Made by a program: the position numbers and the translations under genes. From Gamarada debralockiae (taxonomy: Eukaryota; Ascomycota; Leotiomycetes; Helotiales; Hyphodiscaceae), in contig NXFV01001207.1 of assembly GCA_002803225.1 (NCBI GenBank), forward strand, positions 1 through 13,072: 13,072 nt of DNA, in the 5' to 3' direction. Positions 1 through 9,671 of the stretch are shown here, piece after piece; the stretch's first letter is position 1, and the number at the start of each line of letters is the position of its first letter. The notes under the pieces are model-generated. The model worked only from the letters and a program-made list of their open reading frames with translations. It ran no database searches and was not told the DNA's origin.

Positions 1-631
1 CAAAGTTGCTAAAGAAGAATGAAAAGGAGTCCTTGATAGTAGTATTGCTATATAAGAAGACTTCTAATACTTCTATGAAGGCAGTAATATTTACTACAGA
101 AGTTGAGGTAGTCACAAAGGAGAAGGGGTCCGAAACGACCCAAACGCGGACCCGGAAGATTAATTTACTTACACGCTTTAAAGAGTAATAATATTAATGT
201 TTAATAATATATATGTACTATTGATCTAACTATATTTTAATTTGTAGAGCAAAATAATTTGTGGTTATTTAATTATAATCATTTTTATCTTTGTTGTTCT
301 CGCTTATAGATGTGGCATTTTTGGTGGGGTGGCATTTTCGTAGGGAACCCGAGTACTTCGTTCTAATCTCTCTTATATTGTCTCTTTTGCTGTAAGTTTG
401 GCGATGGACGTGATTAGCAGAATTTAGTCGGTTGGGGATCACTTCTTTTCCTTGACGGCGGCGGGCTCCAGCATCTCGATTCAGTTGTCAACGATTGTGC
501 GAGGCGAAACATGGGCCGCCTTGCAGAAAGCCTGGCGACCTGGTCAGCCACAGCCTCGTCACCCAACATTTTCCTCTTTTTCGGATCATTGAGTTTTCCT
601 TTATCGATATTATGTTGCAAATGCTTCGCTC
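1..631. other. AT-rich left flank and upstream region of the NACHT gene
   Basis: No gene can be supported here. Bases 6-188 are an open frame of 60 codons, Lys/Thr/Glu-rich, with no recognisable motif. It could be the 3' scrap of a longer frame starting outside the window. Bases 185-300 are very AT-rich (runs such as taataatattaatg and aataatatatatg), which would fit decayed, possibly RIP-mutated, mobile DNA. From about 330 the composition becomes ordinary and leads into the ATG at 632, so about 400-631 probably holds the 5' UTR and promoter of the NACHT gene. Short minus-strand frames at 414-769 look like shadows. Confidence 0.45.
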
Positions 632-3600
632 ATGGCGGATCCGAAAATCGTAATCGCAGACGCGTTTGAGAAGCTGAGGCGGTCGATTTCCGAAGAAGAC
701 GCGATTAAGTTTGCAGCGACAGAGCTCAAGGATGTGTGGTCGGCAATCCGAGAGATTGAAACCTCCCAAAGGAAGCGACAGTCTGTTCAGAATCTGGGTC
801 GAGTTGACCCTTTTTTGAGGAGCATTGAGAAATACGCCAAAGTTATCGAGGTTCTATGCAATGGAACCCCTTTCTTGCCGTACGTTTGGGTTTGTCTCCC
901 CCTCAAAGGTTTATTGCGTGAATTTGCTCACGATTTCTAGGCTCCGATCAAGTTGATGCTGCAGGTCGGTCTAGCTGCCTCTTCAGTTTATCAGTTTCGG
1001 CTTTGATCGTTTTCTAGCTTGCGAGTCACCATCGTGATGTGTTCGAAGCACTTCTTACTGCGTATGTAGACATCGGCAATGCCCTCCCACGATTTGATCG
1101 CTACCAGAAGGCTTTCGTTGAGGACTTGGGGTTTCAAAGTGTTCTGGCTGCCGTCTACCGTGACATTCTTGAATTCCATCAACGAGCCTACAAGTTCTTT
1201 CGACGAAGAGGCGAGTCGATTCTATTTCTTTGACGTTTGGTGTGCTAAAGCGCTCAAACAGCATGGCATCTCATGTTCCTGTCTTTATGGAAGGATTTTG
1301 GAAGTCGATTTGACGGCATTATCGAATCTTTGAAGAAACAACGACAATTCGTCGATACTGAGGCCGCATCGATTGATATTGTGGAAGCAAAGGAAGCACG
1401 CAAGAGAGCCCAGATCGAGATCCAAGAAAGGCAGAAACGTGATCTGGAAGTTGTTGAACATAATGAAAAAGCTGCGAGTAGAGCGCAGTTGCAGCACTCG
1501 GTGGCTTGGCTTACAATCGATGACAGCGTTCAAGAAGATGAACTCCATCGTATATCATGTCGGAGGCACAATGAAACTTGTAAATGGATTGCAACAGAAC
1601 CTCGCATGAAGGCCTGGATGGAGGATGATACCAAACACCCTCTTCTGTGGCTCAATGGCAAGCCTGGGGCAGGCAAGTTCCTCATGTCTATTCCCAATTC
1701 TGGGAGCTAACTTTGTATTCTAGGAAAAACTGTCATGTGCTCTTATATCATACACTTCATGTCAGAAACCGCAGGATTCAGTCCTTGTTACTACTTCTGC
1801 AGCAATCAAGATACCAAAAATGTGTCTACCCGCATTCTGAGAACTGTCGCTCTACAGCTCCTAAGACAACATCTAGAGTTGGCTTCGCTCATGGCAAATG
1901 AATTTGTATATTGTGGATCCAATTGTGGAATCGCTCAACTGAAGATTTTAATTCCCAAACTCCTCGAGATCGTCCCATTTACTAGGATCATTATTGATGG
2001 GATTGACGAGTGCTCCAATGAATCCCAGAAGACAATCTTGAGAGACCTGGAGGCACTCTGTTTCGGGCCAAATGTGCGATGCAAGATTCTTTTCTCCAGT
2101 CGAAGAGAAGTCTATATCCGCGAGAAGCTGTCTGGAAAGCTGCAAATTCCCCTGGATGGAAGGATGGAAGTTGAAATCGATATACGTTCATACGTGAGAT
2201 ACAACATTAAGCAGCTGCGTACATCGGATGAATTGCTTCTGGGCCGACTGGAAACAATTCTAGCTGAGAAGTCAAATGGTCAGTTCTCTATCAAGGCTTA
2301 ACGGTCGTAGCTAACAGCAAATAGGTATGTTTCTGTGGGTTCGATTGGTTATTGACGAACTTGGATACTGCTACAACGAAGCCGATCTAGAAAAACGGGC
2401 CATCAGTCTGCCAAGAGGCCTCAACCAGGCGTAAGGTTCGCTCCAGTATAGTTTCGGTTTCACGACTGACAACTTATAGATATAGGCGTATTCTTAACCG
2501 AATTATGGATGATGATCGACCACCTTTTGCCAGGTCTATGGCAATCAGGATTTTAGAGTGGATGGCGTGCTCTTACAGACCTCTCAAAAACTACGAAATT
2601 CTTGATGGCATCACTTTGCAACCTGGATCCACCGTCCTTGGCACGACAAAGACCCACAAGGAAGCACTCGATCTGTGCCGGCCTCTTATCGAAGATGGCC
2701 CATCAAACACGATCGAATTCGTCCATTTCTCCGCCAAAGAGTTGTTCATCTGTACCCGCTTCAAGATCAATTGCTGATCCTTATAGGTATATCCTCGAAG
2801 AAGGATTTAGAACGGCTGAGCCATTCATATCCATTAGTGATGCGAACTACAATGTCACTTTCTCCTGTGTTTCCTACTTAAATAGTAGCTTGTATCTGCT
2901 ACCTGTAAACAGTACAGACCAAGATCGAGCGACCAGCATCGTCCAGGGATTTCATGGTTTGCAACTATACGCAAATCAGTTCTGGTTCAGGCACCTCTTG
3001 ACCTACTGTAGCCTCCAGAACCATGGACAAAGACAACTTTGGATCCCCAACGACTTGATGAACCAACTTCAGCTGTTGTTGCAATTTGAAAAGGACCAGA
3101 GCTTCGATTTCCCCAACATCCAGGAACCCAGTCCAGACCAAGAAACTGAACTCCTCAGCCAGTTTCCAGCCATCAAGCGTTTTGTCTCGAAGATCATTTG
3201 GTTCAGGAGCGGTCTGAATCGAGATGATCATTTTGACACTACGCCCGGAGGTAAGCGTACGGCTTGTTGGATACTTCATATACTAATGTAGATACAGAAA
3301 TATCTCTCAAATCTTGCGCAAGGGACCCAACATATTTTAGTGCGACTCGGCATCACTATCAAGTCATGCTTGAATGTCTACTGAGTGGCGAAGGGAACCA
3401 TCTACTTTCCAATATCGATGACCATCAGCTACGTGACTTCAGGGAGACATATGGAGCTTTAGCTTTTGTTTGTAGGTACCTGCACTGCTCGAAGGCTACG
3501 GATGGTTTTGACTCGCTCCAACGGCGCAACGGCCATGAAGCCACCCATCAACGAAAGTTTCGGTGCGCTCATCCGTCTTGTGCTTATTTCCACAATGGCT

Positions 3601-4232
3601 TTGCCACTAGAGGCGCTTTGAATAAGCACAATGAGAGATACCACAGCACGGTGGCCGATCGCGGTACCCTTGCCCAAGCGATTACTGCACAGAAGCAGGG
3701 GAATCAATCAGATCAACCTCAACTCACTCCAAATGCGCAATTTGGACAGCCACTCGATCCAAGAAACATGCCTCAGCAACCTGCACAGCAAGAGTTTCAC
3801 CATCTTCAACATCAGATGCAAGCGTCCCCACTTCCTGGCCAGCAGCCTCAGCCTCAGCAAATGCCTATGGGAATGCCGAACAATGGGATGCCTCCAAACA
3901 TAACTCCAAATCAGCAACAGCAATATATGACTCTGCAGCAGTCACAACAGCAGCCGCAACAGGCTGAGAATGTTCCTGGTAGACCACAGAAGACTATCAA
4001 GAAGTGGATTTGTATCGAGCCAGAAGACCTCTCGTCTCATCCGAAACCTGTTGTGCCCTTGTCAAATTGCAAACTATGTTCGGTGGAGAAGAAGAGATAT
4101 CATGCATACTCTAATGCTGCTGCTCATCTCCGAAGGAAGCATTTCAGCCAAAGTCAGCCAACCCGCCGGAGCCTACGGGTACACGAATGGCGTCGGTGGG
4201 GAAGTGGGCGTGAGCGCAGAGGCCTTGGATGA
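632..4232 (+). CDS. NACHT-domain NLR-like (STAND) protein with C-terminal zinc-finger-like modules
   Basis: A fungal STAND ATPase, probably cytosolic, of the class linked to non-self recognition and heterokaryon incompatibility. Proposed exons: 632-889, 941-964, 1018-1210, 1262-1672, 1724-2278, 2325-2430, 2480-2740, 2787-3250, 3298-4232. Phases are consistent and give 1068 residues. Residues 1-200 form the helical domain common ahead of fungal NACHT domains (LCNGTPFLPYVW, then APIKLMLQ, DILEFHQRAYKFF). A charged, possibly coiled-coil stretch lies at about 195-235. The Walker A GKPGAGKT is at 291-298 and the Walker B IIIDGIDE at 384-391. A winged-helix-like part begins near 516 (RILEWMACSYRPLKNYEIL) and ends in VHFSAKEYIL. 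Cys/His modules sit at C816/C821/H837/H841, C847/C852/H868/H873 and C1015/C1018/H1034/H1039, with a Gln/Pro/Met-rich linker at about 885-982. No ankyrin, WD40 or TPR repeat is visible. Introns 1211-1261 and 1673-1723 need GC donors. The acceptor after exon 8 is ambiguous (3291 or 3297, both in frame). After H1039 the frame looks disturbed, so the stop is uncertain. Confidence 0.85.
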
Positions 4233-4500
4233 GGGACACTCGCAATGCTGTTATGGAATGGTTCGTAGGCATCAATGACCGTGAATTAAGAATTTCTCGA
4301 ACACTAGCTGACCGCCGCAGCTATCCAATATTCCAGTGAAGCTCAAGAGTGGATTGAATACGAACTCGAAAAATATCCCGGTCGTCCTCCAGAGTCCGAA
4401 CGAGCTCCCCTCACTAACGCATCCCGATCTACTTTTTGAAATCACATGTTCGATATTCTCTCGAGTACTCGGTGAATTGAAATCAGTGGCAGAAATCGAC

Positions 4501-7341
4501 ATGCAGCTCTACTGTCATTCGAAAGCTGTCCTTCAAGGAGGAAATGCGTGTCAAGGAAGACGCCGCGGACGGCCGTCGCAAATATGGTTTCTCAATGTAA
4601 TTATATTCGGAACAGAAGATCTGCTGGAAGTGGTTGGCGAACACTTGTCAAAGCACCAGATGTATCTGCAAGACCCTGTTGGATGTGAGCGCCGCGTGCT
4701 CTATCGAAATCCGCATCTTCTATCACCAGAATCAGAGGGGCCCATGATGACAGACTCGTTTGACTCCCCACTGGGGAACCTTGAAATTGAGAAAGTTGAA
4801 GTTGGACCCAATTTGCTCGCCCAATTGATGGAAGAGGAAATTCCTTTACTTGAGACAGAGGCGCCAGCCATTGTCAAAACGGCTTTATTTTCGTAAGTAG
4901 CCTCCCCTCTTGAATTTGTTCTTGGCTGATTGTATGAAGTCATCAAAAAAAGGCCTTAACTTTTATGGTTCGTCGCGAGGGAGGCTGGGCTCTAGATGAG
5001 AACGATCGGGACATATGGAGCAGGGAGAGCGATGCTTTTGGAAGGCTCAGGTAAGATGAATGTCTACTTTTCGCGATTAAGATGATTGACAGCTTGCCTT
5101 TCAGGTACAAAAACAATGTCAGTGGATTTATCTGCGATGAAGCGCCTCTGAGATTCCAAGGAGGCCTTCTAGCCGATGATATGGGTCTGGGAAAGACTCT
5201 TAGCATGATTAGCCTCATTGCATACAACCAGGCGGACAGGGGCCTCCCGTCGCCCCCTATCACACCCGAACCCCTTGATTCCATACCTCCACTCAAGGTG
5301 AAAACAACTTTGCTCATCGTACCTCCTGCTCGTAAGTATTTCCATTTTGGCTGTAAGTTTCTTGTTGACACTGCACAGTCATTCAAGCTTGGGGAAATCA
5401 ATTTCAACTGTAAGTAATATGTCCCATGCATAGCATCGGCCTTGTTCTGTTGCTGCTGCCACGGCTCATTGAGTGTTCTGATGCTGATGCTCTTTAGACA
5501 CCTACGGCCAGGTACATTGAAATTCCACATCTACCATGGTCAGAATAGGAAGGAAGTGGAGTTACTTGGCCAATTTGACGTAGTTATAACTACGTATCAT
5601 ACCGTTTCAACTATATGGAGGCAAAGTAAAGATAATCTCGGGAGTGGCAAAAGTATATTCACATTGACATGGCATCGACTGGTTCTCGACGAAGGTGTGT
5701 GTAACTATGCCACCTATATCATGGCTTCAAGGCATGCTAATCGAACAGCACATATCATCCAAAACCCTCAAAGTCATCTAGCTCAAGCTTGTTGCGCGCT
5801 TCGATCCGGGAAAAGGTGGGCGATAACTGGCACCCCCATCCAGAATAAACTCACGGACTTTGCGAGTATCGTTAAGTTCTTGCAAGTACATCCATATTCA
5901 GACCCTAAAGTTTTCGAGGAAGAAATATTCAGACCTTGGCGGAACCGTCATGGTGCAGACCCGCAAGGCTTTCTAAGATTGAAAGCCCTCGTGCGTGCCA
6001 TCACAATCAGTCGTTCGAAAGCAGTGGTCCAGCTGCCTCTTCGGATTGACGAAGTGCATCATCTGGACTTCGCACCTGAAGAGCGAGAAAAATACGAATC
6101 CGCGAAGATTCAATCACGTACTCTACTTGAGGACGCAATATCATCGGGCAACGAGCGCGACAAGACGTTCAATGCCCTTTGGCTCCTCAATATACTACGT
6201 CTTATTTGCAGTCACGGCCTGCTTGCTCAATCCAATCTGGAGAAGAAAGTATCTCAGGTCTCGCAAGACAACTTCGGTCCATCCTCTCAAAGTCTCTCGG
6301 CCGAATCATTTGATGGAGATATCCTTAGTGGTGCTGCAACTTGCTCGCTCTGCGGCACTGATCTTCTAGAGGATTTTCTTGAAGGCTCGCCGTCTGCGGG
6401 GATTGACGAACAACGACAAATGGCCCCCTGCAGACCCACGCTTTGTGAGCGCTGCAGGCCTCAACTTAGCAGCGGCGAGGTTGGCTCGATATCTTGGCGC
6501 CACAGTATGTTCGTTGAGAATGCAGTATCCATCGGTTCCGGTCCCGCAACACCAGCGACGGATGACAATTCGCCACGTATTGAGAGCATGTCGACTAAGA
6601 TCAAAGCTCTTGTAGCAGACATCTCCAAACACTGTGCAACCGAAAAGAGGTTCGTTCATATGAGGATCCTTTTGATTCATGCTTACGTCCTGATAGTGCG
6701 ATTTTCTCTTACTGGACCTACACTCTCGATCTTGTCCAATCGATGCTGGATGATTGCGGTCTTCCGTACACGAGAATTGATGGGAAGACGGCTCTTCCTA
6801 AAAGAGCAGAAGCTCTTCGACTATTTCAACACAACGATGATATTCGCGCTGTTCTTGTCTCCATCACGTGTGGTGGTGCGGGGTCAGTTGCTGCCCTGAA
6901 AACAAATTACTTTTCGTGCTAATTGGTCCCGCAGTCTTGATCTTACAGCTGCCTCTCGAGCCTATCTTCTAGAGCCTCATTGGAATTCCATGATAGAGGA
7001 ACAGGCACTCTGTCGTGTTCACCGAGTTGGCCAAAAGCGCGATGTGACAACCATCCGGTATCTGATGCGGGATAGCTTTGACGAGGTAAGGACCAAACAT
7101 TTCATATACATCTTGCGCAATCTCACCCTGTTGAGTTCGGACCCGTTTACTGATTTTATTGAACAGCAAATCGTTGACCTACAGAAAGGAAAGAGGATGT
7201 TAGCACAAGTAACGTTTGCGCAGGGCCCATTACCAGAAGCTGGTATTGGCCTGGGAACTTTGCAGGTATGATATCTCTTCGCAAGTTTTCATGATAATTG
7301 CTGACTGTTTGTCGCAGTATTTGAAGTCGGTATTAGAATGA
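4501..7341 (+). CDS. SNF2-family DEAH-box ATPase, Rad5/HLTF-like
   Basis: A nuclear SWI/SNF2-type DNA-dependent ATPase expected to act in chromatin remodelling or DNA-damage tolerance. Exons: 4501-4892, 4940-5050, 5105-5331, 5379-5409, 5498-5694, 5749-6649, 6697-6882, 6935-7085, 7167-7265, 7318-7341, giving 772 residues. Motifs from the ATG at 4501: an HLTF-like N-terminus (YLQDPVGCERRVLYRNPH), motif I DDMGLGKT at 192-199, DEAH at 318-321 (split by an intron), ITGTPIQNKL (motif III), TCGGAGLDLTAAS (motif V) and QALCRVHRVGQKR from 705 (motif VI). Both helicase lobes are complete. Between them, Cys 518/521 and 547/552/555 recall the RING of Rad5/HLTF, but the His and spacing are degenerate. The start is uncertain. 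The frame is open upstream to 4312, and 4265-4320 looks like an intron (GTAGGC, GCTGAC, CGCAG), so an ATG at 4229 would give 844 residues. The gene follows the NACHT gene in the same orientation with almost no gap. Introns 5695-5748 (54 bp) and 7086-7166 (81 bp) are stop-free multiples of three. Confidence 0.88.
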
Positions 7342-7703
7342 AATTATCTGTATAGACCATATGAGCCGAGACTACATGAACAATTCTGGTCAATTTTGAC
7401 CACGTCTGAGCGCTGTCCAGCAATTTCCTTGAATGTGCCCTTTCAAGCACCGAACACAAAAATCAGACGTCTACATTCTATAATAGAATTTCATCTAGTA
7501 AATGGAATCTCAACCGCAGACGGCACCTTATTGTCTCTCTCATTATAGTCTGGAGAATTTTTCTTTGCGATAACGCGACTAGTAGTTATCTACTTCTCTT
7601 TCAGTTACAGCTCACATGGCAATTAAGCTACCTACGTTCCATCAGAGCCTGCATACTTGCGACCGGCCTAGTTCAGGTTATGCTCCAAGTGAGGGGTCGC
7701 GAG

Positions 7704-7767
7704 TCCGGTGGGGGAACCTTTCTGACCCCACCGGAAAACGAAGGTCAAAATATTATATCACCCCCGC
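7704..7767. promoter_or_regulatory. CreA/Mig1-like site cluster within a 10-bp inverted repeat
   Basis: TCCGGTGGGG at 7704-7713 is repeated as its exact reverse complement CCCCACCGGA at 7726-7735, with a 12-bp spacer. Each arm contains GTGGGG, a match to SYGGRG, the known binding core of the fungal carbon-catabolite repressor CreA/Mig1. A third match, CCCCGC, lies at 7762-7767. The cluster is about 410-480 bp upstream of the ATG of a secreted glycoside hydrolase, which fits glucose repression. The arms also contain CCGG, so a Zn2Cys6-type factor is an alternative. Function is inferred. Confidence 0.5.
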
Positions 7768-8091
7768 ACTTCGGACGATCCCCTTTTTCTTAAATCTTAC
7801 ACTTTTGCCGGTATGCGATGATTCTATAGGTGCGCTTGGAGACGTTCTAGGTGGCATTCTTGGAGAAGTACTGAGGTGCATTCTCATCCCACGTTACCGT
7901 TTGGTACCTGCAGATCCCTCGGGAAGTCTCCCGCCGACACATCTCCCCTCCGTCATAGCATACTAGTTGATTTAAAGCCATTGATACGGTAACCATAATT
8001 TTTATTTTATTTTTAATTCCTGGCTCATTTGCAGGTGAAGATAGTGGGCTCAGGAATGCATGCACCGTGAGGTAATCCCACTGGCAAAGTC

Positions 8092-8098
8092 TATATAT
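8092..8098 (+). promoter_or_regulatory. TATA box of the GH39-like gene
   Basis: TATATAT lies 83 bp upstream of the ATG at 8181, a plausible distance for a fungal core promoter with a short 5' UTR. No other TATA-like element is as well placed. Confidence 0.55.
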
Positions 8099-8180
8099 CC
8101 TATGAATACTCATTGATTTTGGGTTCCCCTCTGTCTTGCCAGAGCAGTCTAGGCTTCTCTTCCTAGTTCCCACTCTCACC

Positions 8181-9671
8181 ATGAAGCTCTTCATACTTCT
8201 ATCTTTGACGATATCTTCGTCAGTTGCTCATCTGGTACCGAAGGACTTAGCACGTCGAGATGTCACTGCCAACAATACAGCAACAGTGGATCTATCGGTC
8301 ACCCGCGGCCGCCCACATCATCTAGCATCCGGCTTTATCTATGGGATGCCTGATAAACCAAACCAGATACCAGATCACTGGTACAAGGACATCGACTTCG
8401 GGTACGGGCGCGCTGGTGGTGCTCAGCTCCCAGCTCCAGCGCGAGGCTGGATTTACGGTTTGACCGAGTACAGGAATCGTCTTGCTTCGGCACTCTCTAA
8501 CTATCATACTTGTCGAAAATACGGCGCCAAGTTTATACTTTTACCACACGATGTCTGGGGGACTGATCATACGAATTCGTCGACTGTGTGGCCGGGAGAC
8601 AATGGGGACTGGACGGATTACGATTTGTATCTCCGGACGCTCATGAACGATTTGAGAAACGCAGGCGCGCTTGATGCACTTGTCTTTGACGTATGGAATG
8701 AGCCTGACATTGGCATATTTTGGCCCCGCCCTTTGCAGCAGTGGGTCGATTTGTATATTCGAACACATAGGCTCATCCGGTCAGTCGATCTTTTTTTTCT
8801 TGAACTTGTCATGATTCCAAGTTCTTTTCGCTAACGATAAGTGATTCTCAGAAGCGAGCGGTTCATGGATGGAGTCCTCATATCAGGACCTTCCTTGGCC
8901 TTCCGTCCATTATCGGACAACCCGTGGTGGACAACTTGGCTGGCGCAAATCAGCGGCAACAGAACCATTCCAGATCAATACAGCTACCACCTCGAAGGCA
9001 TTACAACCGCAATCGACAACGACCTGCAAACCACAAACGCCACACTCGGCGCACTGCTTCAGCAGTACGATCTTCCCGAGCGACAAATTAACATCAACGA
9101 ATACGCCAACCCTAGCGAACAAATCCCAGCTGGCGCGGCATGGTGGATTTCCCGTCTTGAGCGCTACGATGCTGTGGGGCTGCGTGGAAACTGGCTCAGC
9201 GGCTACACTCTCCACGATCTCTTTGCCAACCTCTTGACGAAATATGACGATGCATTCAATTACACAGCAACGGACTACGCTCCTGCGGGCGAATATCAAG
9301 TCTACAAATACTACAATCTCAACATGACCGGTGAAAGGCTCCAGACGACCGGCACCGGGGATCGACAACTCGATTGCTACGCCACCTATGATCACGCGAG
9401 TAAGAAGGCGAAGGTGCTTGTTGGGGCGCGCTTCGTTGCGGGTCTTTGGTATGTCACATTGGAGAATCTGAGTGCGTTTGGATTGCCCGCCTCTGGAAAT
9501 CTCACGATCCAGACTTGGGGCTTTCCTGGGGCTACTGTGTGGACTATTGTTCAGGCGCCGACGGACCTGGGATTGTACACGCATGCTTACGATGGGGATT
9601 TCTTGACTTTTCCTATTTTTCAGAACGATCAGACGACGGCTTATGCTTTTGAGTTTGACACTCTACTGTAG
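8181..9671 (+). CDS. Secreted glycoside hydrolase, GH39-like (clan GH-A)
   Basis: A secreted TIM-barrel glycosidase, probably acting on plant-type polysaccharides or oligosaccharides. The exact substrate cannot be read from the sequence. Exons 8181-8779 and 8852-9671 (72-bp intron, GTCAGT donor, GCTAAC branch at 8830, CAG acceptor) give 472 residues. The N-terminus MKLFILLSLTISSSVAHL is a signal peptide, followed by KDLARR, a possible Kex2-like dibasic site. LVFDVWNEPD supplies the acid/base Glu174 and nearly matches the GH39 signature W-x-F-E-x-W-N-E-P-[DN]. ININEYA near 283 supplies the likely nucleophile Glu283. The C-terminal third (KAKVLVGARF, TIQTWGFPGATVW) looks like a beta-sandwich accessory domain. 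Several N-x-S/T sites fit secretion. The ATG at 8181 is chosen because it starts the signal peptide. The CreA-like cluster upstream suggests carbon repression. The GH39 label is from motif recall; another GH-A family is possible. Confidence 0.85.

Larger units (their letters stand above)
7342..8180. other. Intergenic region: SNF2 3' end to glycoside hydrolase promoter
   Basis: This 839-bp gap has no convincing gene. An intronless frame of 116 codons (7616-7966) has no signal peptide, domain or repeat that I recognise and ends in low-complexity sequence. I treat it as chance. The first part, about 7342-7560, is the likely SNF2 3' UTR and terminator. The remainder is the likely promoter of the hydrolase, holding the CreA-like cluster at 7704-7767 and a TATA box at 8092. 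Confidence 0.6.

Noticed and set aside
414..769. Overlapping minus-strand frames ahead of the NACHT gene
   Set aside because: They overlap the NACHT first exon or its upstream region and have no recognisable feature.
4317..4440. Open frame reading EAQEWIEYELEKYPGRPPE near the SNF2 start
   Set aside because: Its composition looks coding, but it has no ATG and stops near 4440; it cannot be joined to either gene by a good splice site. The alternative frame continues into the SNF2 protein.
4943..5530. Minus-strand frame of 195 codons
   Set aside because: It is antisense to the SNF2 exons bearing motif I and spans their introns; no domain is seen.
7616..7966. Intronless frame of 116 codons upstream of the hydrolase
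   Set aside because: No signal peptide, domain or repeat; it overlaps the promoter elements and ends in low-complexity sequence.
8910..9584. Minus-strand frame of 224 codons
   Set aside because: It lies opposite the hydrolase exon 2, which has the INEY motif and family-like sequence; the minus frame shows nothing recognisable.
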